From: Styela clava | Lineage: Eukaryota > Chordata > Ascidiacea > Stolidobranchia > Styelidae | Direction of reading: 5' to 3' | NCBI RefSeq assembly: GCF_964204865.1 | Contig: NC_135254.1 | Coordinates: 11,599,001 to 11,663,000, forward strand | DNA: 64,000 nt | Shown here: positions 10,576 through 21,700 of the stretch, piece after piece | Numbering within the stretch: position 1 is the stretch's first letter | How the letters are laid out: the number at the start of each line of letters is the position of its first letter | Notes under the pieces: model-generated | Seen by the model: only the letters and a program-made list of their open reading frames with translations | What the model was told of the DNA's origin: nothing | The model's database searches: none | Made by a program: the position numbers and the translations under genes

Positions 10576-13500
10576 ATGGCAACGAAAAATCGAAATCAGC
10601 CAACTCCTGAAGTTCTAATTAACGAATTGTGTGTATTATTGAGTGATGATAATCCAAGGCATTCCCAGAAGTTGACTGCATATGCATTAAGAATGCTATC
10701 GGACCTTGGAGACCAACCGATACCGAACTGCAATGAAAACACTGTTATTGATCGCATTAAACGAGATTTGGCCACAAGAGGAATGCAAGAAAAAGCTGCC
10801 AAAATAAGTGATCTTTATAGAAGACTTGCTGCTTCAGGTCGAATACAAAACCTTTGGTCTGTCTTATACCTTCTGAGGAGTTTGTCAAAAGATAAATCTA
10901 AAAATTACACAAAAAATACGTTGCTTTTTCGACAGGGCCTTGCTATATCGTCAACACCACTTATGGATTTGACTCCACCAGCAAGCCGTCTGCATTCCTC
11001 TGGGAATGCCAGTAGTGGATTTGGAACTGTTAATAGTCAAGGTACTATAAGATCATCAAATAGTGGTTTGCCAAGTAGCATTGATACCCCTGCAAACGAT
11101 TTTCAAAGTATGTCTCTTGGTTCACGTCTTGCATGGGGAATAACACCTTCTACAGGATACAATTTGACATTGAAAACGGATCCAAGTACAACTGTACAAA
11201 GCAATGATGGAAAATATAAATCCAGTGTTCAGGACAAGTCAAGGGTTTCATCATCATCTTCTCATAGCAACAAGACAAAAGTTCCTGTGAATAGAATTGC
11301 AGACAGCACTCTACTTCGCGAACTTTTGCATGTTTTTCGTGGCACTGAAAGTGAAAATATTAAAATGAGTTCAAGAGAAGATGCATTTCGAATCACTCCG
11401 AAAGCAACTGTCGATAAGCGTACTGCTCAAATGGTTCATAAACTTGCAGAACTAGGCTGGTTGCATAACAGAATAAGAAAGTATATTGATAAACATAGTA
11501 AGGATTTAGCTTTCGGCTTAGTCGGTCAGGCTTTTTGTGCAGCATTGGTTCAAGAGTTGCAAGAGTATTACAGATTCTTATCTGTATTACAGTCCCAATC
11601 ATACAAAGAAGATCAGGGTTTTGCAGGTGATGCTGGGAGTCGTCTAACTTTTTACAAACTCTTGGATTGGACATCTGAACCTAAAGAGAGACTGCAATGG
11701 GTCGCTATGCTCGTAGATAATTGTAAGGACAGGAAAGGTGGTGCCTTGGCATCCACTATTCATGCTTTTATGCAAACTGGTGATGTTAGCATGCGGTTGT
11801 TGACAAAACGTCTTTTGGTCATATCGACGCAACCAATTTTTTACATTTTGAGTCGATGGATTTATGATGGTGAACTACAGGACACATTTCATGAATTTTT
11901 TGTTGCAATGGATCCTACCGTCAACAACGATCGGTTGTGGTATGACAAGTATCACTTGAGACAATCTATGGTTCCATCATTTATGACAGACAGCCAAGCA
12001 AGAAAAATTTTACTTGTTGGAAAGTCTTTGAATTTTCTTAGGCTGGTTTGTCGTGATCGTACAGAAGTTGATATCAGAAACAAGCAAGAATTTCAGTTAC
12101 CTGAAGATGCACATTTGGACAGTACGTTAGATTTTGGCACAGAGTTGCAAGAGAGAGTGGACGAAGCTTATGAGGCCACTAGTCGTTGCCTTTTGAATGT
12201 CCTGAGCGACAGATACAAACTTCTGACCCACCTTCGAGCAATGAGAAAATTCCTCTTACTTGGTCAGGGTGATTTTGTTCGACATTTACTAGACTTGTTG
12301 CATGACGATTTAGCGAGACCTGCTGGTCAATTGTACAGACATAACCTGAACGGCCTCGTTGAAGCTGCTGTCCGAGCCACAAATGCACAATTCGAAGATC
12401 AAGATGTTCAGTCTCGTTTGAACATACGTCTTCTGGAAATAAATCCAGGCGATACTGGATGGGATGTTTTCAGTCTTGATTATCACATCAATCAACCACT
12501 GAGTACAATTATCACTCCTGATATTATGCTACTTTATCTCAGATGCTTCAATTTTCTTTGGAGAGCAAAACGCATGGAACACAATCTTGCTACTATATGG
12601 ACAGATACAATGGAACAATCCATGAGACTTTCTCCTCACTTGCCTGAACTTAGAGGAATACTTCACATGTGCCACACTCTTGCTGCTCAGATGGTTCATT
12701 TGGTTCACCAAATTCAGTACTATATTGCATTCGAGGTATGGGAATTATTTTGCGTTTCATGCGCTATGTGTATGTGTTTCTATCACATCATTTGAATTTG
12801 GGATTGGAATCATCAATCAAGATCTATAACCTGTAATGTCAATTGTCGACATAGGCTCAATGTTTTAACCACTTGGCCACTGCACTCAACAAATTTTTTA
12901 CAGTGTTCGAAATTGTTATACTGATGTTTTTATGACAAACTGTTTCTTTTTTAAAGGTGCCTTATTCCTAATTTGGTTCAACTTTAACTTTCTTTTGTCA
13001 TCTAGGTTTTGGAGTGTTCATGGGCAGACTTGCTGAAGAGGGTTGAATCTGCTAAAGACTTAGATGAAGTAATTGTTGCACACAGACAGTTTCTTGAAGC
13101 AATCATGAAGAGATGCTTACTTGATCAAGGATCGCAGAATTTATTGACGCAATTACGTTCAATTTTCGATCAGATTGTCTTATTCGAGACTTTAAAGGTA
13201 GAATCCTTTTATATTGGTTTTTATTGGTTGGTTTTTTCATTTGGAAAATTAATTATGCACTACTTTACATCAAGTTGTGGAAAGAGACTGAAATCTTTGG
13301 GTGTGAGATATACTCACTTGGCTAACACAAATAAGTCCCTGAATTCGTAATAGAACTAAAATAAGGAAAATCGGAATCAAATTATGGCCTAGCCTAGTAC
13401 TCACACTACAGGAGTACCCAGTTTTGTTTCAGCCCTTATATATATCTAAGTAAGTAAGTGTTTATTTCGATTTTCCAATACAACAAAACAATACATGGCA

Positions 13501-14313
13501 AAACAAACAATTGTACGGAAAATCAGGAAAGGGGGCAAAATCTAAAAAAGATTTAAGACGTGCTGGTGCACGTGCCCACTTACGCCAAACAGCAAACAAC
13601 ACATTGAACTAAATTGAAAAAAAGGAACACGGAAGATAAAAGGAATCTATAATAAGTTTTCACATCCATTGCTCAACCATGAATTGTTGAGTTTGTTGAA
13701 AAACTTGTTCTGTTCCCCTGTTATTTGTCAATTATATAAAATGTGTTCCAGGGTAAAATCTATGAGAAAGCTATGGATGAAATGACGAGACGAAATCGTT
13801 ATGAGAATTTCGACAAAAAGGGAATTTGGAGTGAGGATAGCGTAGAAGAGGCAGAGGAAATTGAAAAAAGAAGAGTTTTCAAGAAAGAAAATGTTCCAAA
13901 AATGAGAGCGCAATTGAGTATACGGGCTCAAACATTTCAGGTACTTGTTTGGTCATTTTTTAAATTTTGATTCATAACTGATGACGTTTTCTCTTGACAT
14001 TGACTTTTATTGAAATATTAAAGTTGAAATATACCACTGTGGCACTCTAAAAACTTAAGCATTTCAGGAATCTTTTTTGAGAACTGAAATGAATATTTTT
14101 AGCAGTAGAAAAAAATCAAACGAAGTATATAACCATTGTATCTTAACACAAGTTTTTATCCCTTAGGATATGGTAATCAAGTTTCTTGGACAACTCACTT
14201 CACATGCTGATCCAAATCTACGTTATTTGAGTCAAAGACTAGATTTCAATGACCATTATAAACTCAAAGACCCTACCTGGAAACTCAGAGGAATTACCAA
14301 AGTTAAAAAATGA
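10576..14313 (+). CDS. TUBGCP3: Gamma-tubulin complex component 3 (GCP3), four exons
   Basis: Encodes GCP3 (Spc98 family), a core subunit of the gamma-tubulin small complex that nucleates microtubules at centrosomes and spindle poles. Exons are 10576-12735, 13006-13197, 13752-13940 and 14167-14313. All junctions are phase 0 and use GT-AG: GAG/GTATGG, CTAG/GTTTTG, AAAG/GTAGAA, CCAG/GGTAAA, CAG/GTACTT and TTAG/GATATG. The joined product is 895 residues, close to the vertebrate length of about 907. An N-terminal region (about 1-110, ending in NLWSVLYLLRSL) precedes a Ser/Thr-rich linker (about 120-235). GRIP1 starts near 241 (LLRELLHVF, ELGWLHNRIRKY, GLVGQAFCAAL, RWIYDGELQDTFHEFF) and GRIP2 near 560 (LLLGQGDFVRHLLDLL, ATNAQFED, PGDTGWDVFSLDYH, FNFLWRAKRME). 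The last exon gives the conserved LSQRLDFNDHYK. Poly(A) signal AATAAA at 14611. Exon 1 is unusually long. Confidence 0.96.
13265..13425. mobile_element. Truncated MITE in GCP3 intron 2
   Basis: CATCAAGTTGTGGAAAGAG through ATACTCACTTGGCTA, GAATTCGTAATAGAACTAAA, ATTATGGCCTAGCCTAGTAC and GGAGTACCCA matches the body and right end of the element at 16862-17069 and those at about 31506 and 34566. The left end of the family (GAAGTATG..) is missing. It lies wholly in the intron and extends the frame that runs past the exon 2 donor. Confidence 0.65.
13426..13660. repeat. Possible retroelement tail in GCP3 intron 2
   Basis: After a TAAGTAAGTAAG run at about 13449, the stretch GTGTTTATTTCGATTTTCC.. AATACAACAAAACAATAC reads like the 3' tail of a non-LTR element or SINE. 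No coding remains. The family was not identified; this is an impression only. Confidence 0.25.
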
Positions 14314-14610
14314 TTGTCGTCCACTTTACCTTTGTCTGTAACAGGCTAGGATTTCACTTATTCAATTCTGGAAAACTTTTCGCATCAAATTTTTAATATT
14401 GTTGAGGGTGCCATTTGTCAGATTTTTTCAGGTAATGGGAATACATTCATGAATTGAAACTGTTCTTTTTTGAGAGACACATTTAATTTAGTAGCACCTG
14501 TAGAACACTATAAAGTATTCAGATCGTACTTCTGATCTGTTATATTCATCCACTGTACATTATTATTTTATCGATCCATAACAAACATTAACAAAAGTAT
14601 ATATCCTGGG

Positions 14611-14616
14611 AATAAA
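14611..14616 (+). terminator. Poly(A) signal of GCP3
   Basis: AATAAA lies 298 bases after the GCP3 stop codon in the sequence CTGGGAATAAACACTTT. It is the first canonical signal downstream of the stop. Cleavage would follow within about 30 bases. Confidence 0.55.
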
Positions 14617-15753
14617 CACTTTATGTGGTCAATGCTACTTCGGCTAGTATTGGAAAATTCTTCTCCGACGTAGTAGAATTTGCAACCATGTCTTTCAATT
14701 GCTGTAAATATACTCCTGACATTGTCTTTGAAGTTCATTTAAAGATGACTCCAAGTTGATGAAACTTCTTACTCTGAATCACGACTCCAAATCAAAAAAA
14801 AACTCCAAAAGTGTAAATCCCAACTCCAGCTCACAGAGAACTATTTTTGATCATAAAGACTTTGCGAATTCAAGACATTTTTTTCAATTGGTTGTGCATT
14901 GTGCACAATGCCTACTCAACTTGATGCATCTGACTTCGATAATGTCATTAGAAGTATTTGATTTTTTTGATAATGGAGGTCGGAAATATGACTGCAGCTC
15001 AGTTTCCAATTTTTCTAAAATCTCATCAAACTGCATTTTGCAACCTGGTTTGCAACATCTCACTTTAGATTATGTTCTCGATTTTATCATAATTAGTTGA
15101 TGTTGCCAATGAACAATTTAGTCCTGGCACATTTGTTGACCGAGAAACCGTTTGTTTCTTAGGTGAATGGGATATTCATTCATTGTATCTACCGGTTTTG
15201 GCTGGAGTTCAGCTAACACTCGGACAGAAAAGTTTGCAGACTTCATTAGATTTAGTTTTCCGAAATGCAGAAGTGTTCACATTTGCCAAGTTTGGGACTT
15301 ACTCGTATTTCTCCAAACCGATCTATTTTTGCATGACTACATTTTTCATTCTTGTTTATTTACATAAATTTTTGAAAGCTTTGACATTCTGCTTATACAA
15401 CTTTACACTCAAGGAATTCGGTAGAAAATACCTTATGTCATCTAATTTGGCGACGTATGTCATCTTGTCCAGCCAGTAGAAGCAATCGGGCATAAGTTGG
15501 AGAAAGAGAATGAGCAACCGAGCAACAGCTGAGGACCTGACATTTAATTATATCTTTGGCTAGGCTACTACATTTCGTTTTAGTCAAATGATGGCAGCCA
15601 GCTCCCATCCCCAAGTTTGTGCTGGAAATTTTGTTATGTGTGAGAAACTTTCAATTGGCATTCTCAGCGCCACCCAGAATTTAATGTTTTAGTCACTCTT
15701 CCCCCGAATGTTATAGGTGTATTTTAATGCTCGACACATTTGAAAAAAAAAAC
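14617..15753. other. Convergent intergenic region
   Basis: Lies between the 3' ends of GCP3 (+) and the MOXD1-like gene (-). Frames of 114 and 98 codons on the + strand (14756-15100 and 15183-15479) have no recognisable domain and lack a supporting splice or family context. The minus-strand gene likely uses ATTAAA (the complement of TTTAAT near 15722) about 30 bases after its stop. Confidence 0.5.
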
Positions 15754-18700
15754 TTAGACGATAAGCATAAATATAAGAGATAGAATCCCCAAAAGAATAA
15801 TTGCAGAAGATGTCGTCTTATGTCCGTGACTCGTGGTCTGAGATGAAGGCGTTGGTAACCCAACCAGGCATTCCTTTCGTGGTGAGACGTATGGAGTTTC
15901 GATACTGATAGGTTCGAAGGGCGTAACTGTCTGAAATTTTTGAAAATATGATTTAATATAATGTAATATTTTTCGTTTAAATGGTTGGTGCAGGAAACCG
16001 ACGCTACTGTAATTGATAAGCAGTTGCGTGTAGTAGCTACGTCTGGGAATTGGCCACTTTCTTGCAATCGCAAGCTCAAATGATGGCTCGGAAACATATT
16101 GATCTCTTCCACTTAGCTGATGTTAGTCGACAATTTGAACACCACGTTTGCATCTTGTATTGGACAATTTTTGTATAACTGTTGAGCCGTCTGTGTATGT
16201 CGATTTAACGGTACAATAGTATATATACAATGAGCTTTATTGTCGTATGAGCAGTGAATGTTAGAATCCCCGAATATTCAAACTCGTGTAATCATGTCCG
16301 CAAAAAAAAAACGGTTAGGCTTATGCACCCAGCGTAGGTTTAACGAATAATGGATACGCCTTTTAGCAGTGATTTTTATAGACAACGCGAATGAAAATAC
16401 GGAATTCCGTTGAAAATATAATAAAATTCACCGTCTCGCTGACATTACTGGGAATGCAAAATCCGTGATGTTGAGCGGCATTGTAAAAACTTTCAAAATC
16501 TTCAATCTTTTGCTGCGTCCAGTTTAGCTATGTTGACAATGAAAATCAATACAATTTAATATCAGTTCATACTATAATGTGCTATTAATAAATAAAACTA
16601 AAGAGTATGCTAGGGTGGTATACATACTCATTTATAAATATTTGAAAGCTCTGAAAATCAATCTTTAAATGAATATATGGTGATCGTATATTTGAACCCA
16701 TGTGTATATCAGCGGGTTCAATCTATATGCGGGGGCTAAAACCCATTGGTTAGGGTTAGTATGGGTTCAAATATCCGTAAAACAAAAATAGTTCCATAGG
16801 TATGCAGGTGCAATTGTCGTGGGTTTAAATGTAATGGAACCGAATATATATATTCAATTTTTGGGCACTCCAGAAGTGTGTGTACCAATATGGAGGTAAC
16901 TAATATTGTTCGCCTATTTTCATCAAGTTGTGTAAAGGGATTAAAACCTATGGACAAGGGGTATATTCATTTGGCTAGCTAAGAGAGTCCCGAACTCGTA
17001 ATAAAACTAAAATAAGAAAAATTGGAATAAAATCATGGTCTAACCTGGTACATATAATGCGGGCGTACAAATTTTGTAATAAATACGGTGTCATTATGAA
17101 TACCAACAGCTATCTGCCACTGCGACCTTGTTTGAACTGTTTTTTATTTTATTTCGTTGTAGGCTATGACACTTGAATTCAATGTATGTATTAGATATTG
17201 CGTTGAATTAGTCATTAAAGGTTTATTTTTCTTCAAAGGGATAATTAATTGGATATAAAACGATGTGAACTTACTTCATTCATATATTCAAATACGGTTT
17301 TTCCAGCCACGTTGCTTGGTCCTGTAAGTTGAAAATGCGAAAGGATGGCGCCGGGAGTGTTTTCAACTCTGTTGAATATATATAGATAAGATTTTTTCAT
17401 ATTTCTCCGTTGGAGAGAAGAGTTGATTTAATTATTTGACGATCCACTGTCTCCAGTCCGATAACCAATACAGTTCGGGCGTGGAAAGAATTAACCTAAT
17501 TTTCGAAGAATTTGTAATCGAAATTGCGATGCCGAGAGGTTCACCAATCTTCCCGCACATAATCAACCCTCACGGGATTCTAACTGGCAAACTCATACAA
17601 TCGTGGCAAGCGTCTTGTTAGGATGCCTCCTACTAAGTTAAATAGCATGACTTTAGAAAAAGAACATAGTACGATTGCTCTTCGAACGAGATATAAACTA
17701 TTGTTTGGGGAGAAATTGGGAAAAAGAGAGATATATATAATACATTGCCCTTACTTGTTCACTTTTGTCATGTCAATGTCGAGGTATTGCCAAGAAGCAT
17801 ACATTGTAACTGAAGATTGACAAAAGCTCAAATCTATCTTCGGATAATACGAAATAAATGCAAGACACATCTCCTCTCGTACGCCTAGTCCTGCCTTGAA
17901 ATTAAAAAATAGAAGTAGAGCAATGGATACTTTTAGATGATTGAATAAGGGCCACTTCTTTGAGGCAAAACTTTCTCACATATATTCTGTATACGTTATA
18001 AACCCTAAGGTTTTGTTTGCTCTCCTGATTTTTAATCAGTTTGATTTATTTTTTTAATCAACTATTTTATCGCCGGATTATGCTGAATATTGAGTCGAAT
18101 TAAACTTATATTTATAAATAATACGGCCACGGAGTATTGTTATTTTACAATAGCCATTTATTTAGAACACCTTATCGAAATCAATCAAACCAATTTTTAT
18201 CACACTATATCTATTTCCAATAACAACCGGCACCAGGGATTCCAAGAGTAACTTGGAAAAATATAGGCAATTGACTATTGGACGACATTTTCATCTTCAA
18301 ATGCGAAAAACTGGTCTGGTTGTCGAAGATAAACCAATTATATAGGGCAAAAGTATCAACACTTTAATGGTTTAATCAACGAAATTTAGTCACTTTTATC
18401 AACACGTAACTGCGAGGTAGGAGTTTGACATGTTTTCAGTGGAGTCGGATTGGAGCCTTTTCCGTATACTTGAACTTTCCGGATTCGGGAGTCGAATTAA
18501 AATTCAGAATTTTCCCGGAGTCAGAATTCCAGACATTCAATTCATAAAAGATGTCGGAATTTCTACAACAACTGATTTCTCCGACATCGCAGCTGGATTT
18601 TCGAAGCCTCCGAAACCGGGAATTGGAATTAAACTATTTGAATCACTGTCCCTAAAAGTCCAAGAAAACTAAACTCCTGTCAATAGAATAGGCTACTAAT

Positions 18701-21700
18701 AACTTCATTCTCACCTCTGTGATTGCAACTCGTCCCTCCGTATTGTAATCGCATTCCAGTTGGAAATTGTCTGTACTTTGGAGACTAACACTTGGATTTA
18801 GATATCTTGCTTCTTGGTAATTGAAATCATAGTTTTCATCACTGGCGAGGTACGGAAGTTCAGTTCCATTTCTGATATTGGAGAAGGTGATCATTAAATG
18901 CAGTGATTAAAATTATCGTTTCAAAATTTGATTTTTTGTCCTCAATTTTTAAGAATAATTGTCGAATGTTGTAAATGGAATACCTGAGGTGGCGTAGTCT
19001 CATTTTTCTCCCGGCTTCATGAGAGTGAAGAACAACACTGAAAGCTGTAACGTGGTCTGTCTCGGATACTGACATTCTCTAGGTAAATTAGATATGTGAA
19101 AATTAGAATCTATCATCAATTTCTAGAAATGCGAACAAAATGATTTTCTTTATTCATATATATATCACTCATTACTGAAAAGTAATTTATCAAATTGTAT
19201 ATCAAATCATAATGTTTTGTACTAAATTTTCAATGGGATGATCCATAAAGGAATCTGGGTTGAGTATAAATTGAATCAACCTGCTTATAGACCTATCTAA
19301 TTCTTGACACTTGATGGGCGTCCTGGGGGCTAATTTCATCTATACATAGCACATGTGGTATATTATCACTTGAATACTGCAACAGAATGGAGGCCCCGTC
19401 AATTCGATCATATTTAAATACATTATCTGCACTATTTATGATTTGGATATACCCGATATTAATATATAAAATAAATGACTGATATGAGCTTATAATTTGT
19501 TTACCCAAGTTTTGTGCTAGAAAGTACATCGCAGTGAGATTTTACATTTCATTGCAAACTTTTTTGAAGAATAAACTTGCGATTACCGACTATTTGTTTA
19601 CAGCTAACAAACAATCGAACAAAATATTTTTTAATTATTATCAGCTTGACTTACAGATTTAACACATTCGTTTGTACAGTGTGCTATACTTTTGAAGCTC
19701 TCAGCTCCGGGGATCACATTGCAAACTTTTTTGAAGAATAAACTTGCGATTACCGACTATTTGTTTACAGCTAACAAACAATCGAACAAAATATTTTTTA
19801 ATTATTATCAGCTTGACTTACAGATTTAACACATTCGTTTGTACAGTGTGCTATACTTTTGAAGCTCTCAGCTCCGGGGGGTATGAAATGTTCTTTTGGA
19901 TTGACATAATTCCCGATTTGAAGAACGCCAACATCATATTTTCGAAGAGTAGGCGTATATGTAAACCGATATCCTGAATTGTCGCGAACTCCTGGAATGC
20001 CAGAAAAAGATTAACACTGTTAAACTATTTTATGACTGTCATGACAAGCTTCGATAAGTATGAATATATATATTTGATAGTAAAATAATATTAAACGAAA
20101 ACTTACACTTTTGCTTAGATTACGCCAGTTACAGTTTATGTTATACAATTCAGCTTAAGTCCAACAGAATCTTGACTTCTTAATACAAATGCTGTGTATT
20201 GTTTTCGCTGGAAAAAATTGATTTTTGAAGATTGTTACCTGCGACCATGTTAGGGTTGTTATAGTGAATTTCCAATTGTACATAAACCGGATCTCCTGGT
20301 CCACCGACTGGAAAACCCGCTTCTGCTGGAAACGTCATCGCCTGTTAATTCACACGCAAATATGTTGAAAACCATTTTTATATATTTCTCAGAGTTACTT
20401 AGAATGGATGACAACGTAACTAGTGAAAATACAGGGTAATTCGTGTTTAAATCAACAAATGAGAGTGTCAAGGCCTAGTATTCCAGGGCGCAGACAGCTG
20501 TATACTAAAAAACATACTCACAGAAACGAACATTTTCTGTTCGCAATCGTTGTGGCCGTGAGACAGAAGTTGTAATTGTAGCAGTTGCATGATTTTGATA
20601 ATTTACAAGTTCAAAAAAGGCGTAGTCAATATAAATCAGTGTTTGGATGTGTGGGGGCGAATACTTTGAATACTAAAACATAATATCGCATTCATATCGC
20701 AATAGCATTTCTTCTCTTATGAACTCGGGCGAGTCATTTAACAAACCTAGTAAACGACTTCTTGGGTTCACTATATGTTAGTATATACTACATTAGGTTT
20801 AACACATTACCCCAGCTCCTAATAGCCATTCAAAAACAATGGTCGTACACGTATCAAAATGAGCCATATTTGGGGAATAACACCGATCGTCCTTTGCCAG
20901 TTCAGACTCGTTCTGTAGAATTGAAAGGAAAATATGATTGTCATTAGTAGGTCAACTTGTAGCGATAGATTATTTTAAAAGTTAAAAGTTAAAAAGATTA
21001 TTACATTTCAAATATTTTGAACTTGTCATGCTGATGAAGTTCCCGTTCTTAAAATGATGTACGTCTTCTACATGATTTTTGTTTTTGTAAAATAGGATAG
21101 AAACCGTTAACAAAAATTCTACTTAAAAATATTTAAAATTTAAAGACTGCTGTACGAATTCTATTTTATTGAAATGATGATCATGATGTTACAATGTTAC
21201 ATTCTTACCTCCATGATATCGCCACATCTATAAATGAGCATGTGATGAAGGTAAGGTTCATTTCCAAGCTGAATCACAGGTTCCCACTAGAAAGTTGAAT
21301 GAACATTAATTATATATGATGAATCTAATAAATTGTTGCTTGTTTCAAATTTGTTGTTTGTTCTCTTTTCTGTTTCAAGTTTAAATATTCAACGTTTTCA
21401 ATTTACTGGCAACGTCGATTCTCATCGATAGTGATGAAATAGGAGCTTAAATCTTTGTTTAGGTATACTTTTCTCTGATATCAAAATACAAATGACCATA
21501 ATTTGACCAAGGACCAATTTCTAAAACCAGAATATCTATCAGCTTGTACAAGTTGAATAGATTAAAGCTACGTATTCAACCTTTACAATATGTTGTTTTC
21601 CACCAAAATCAGGAAGTTTGTATAATATACAATTGTAGTATGTGCGTTCTGCTGGAATAAGAAAATTTGATGCAAGCACATCGAAAGTATCGTAGGTAGG

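Noticed and set aside
14756-15479. Two + frames (114 and 98 codons) downstream of GCP3
   Set aside because: No domain, no family resemblance and no splice context; they fall after the GCP3 poly(A) signal.
19293-19529. 78-codon minus frame between exons 9 and 10 of the MOXD1-like gene
   Set aside because: It matches nothing in the enzyme, sits in an intron, and its counterpart near 63190-63340 does not keep the frame.
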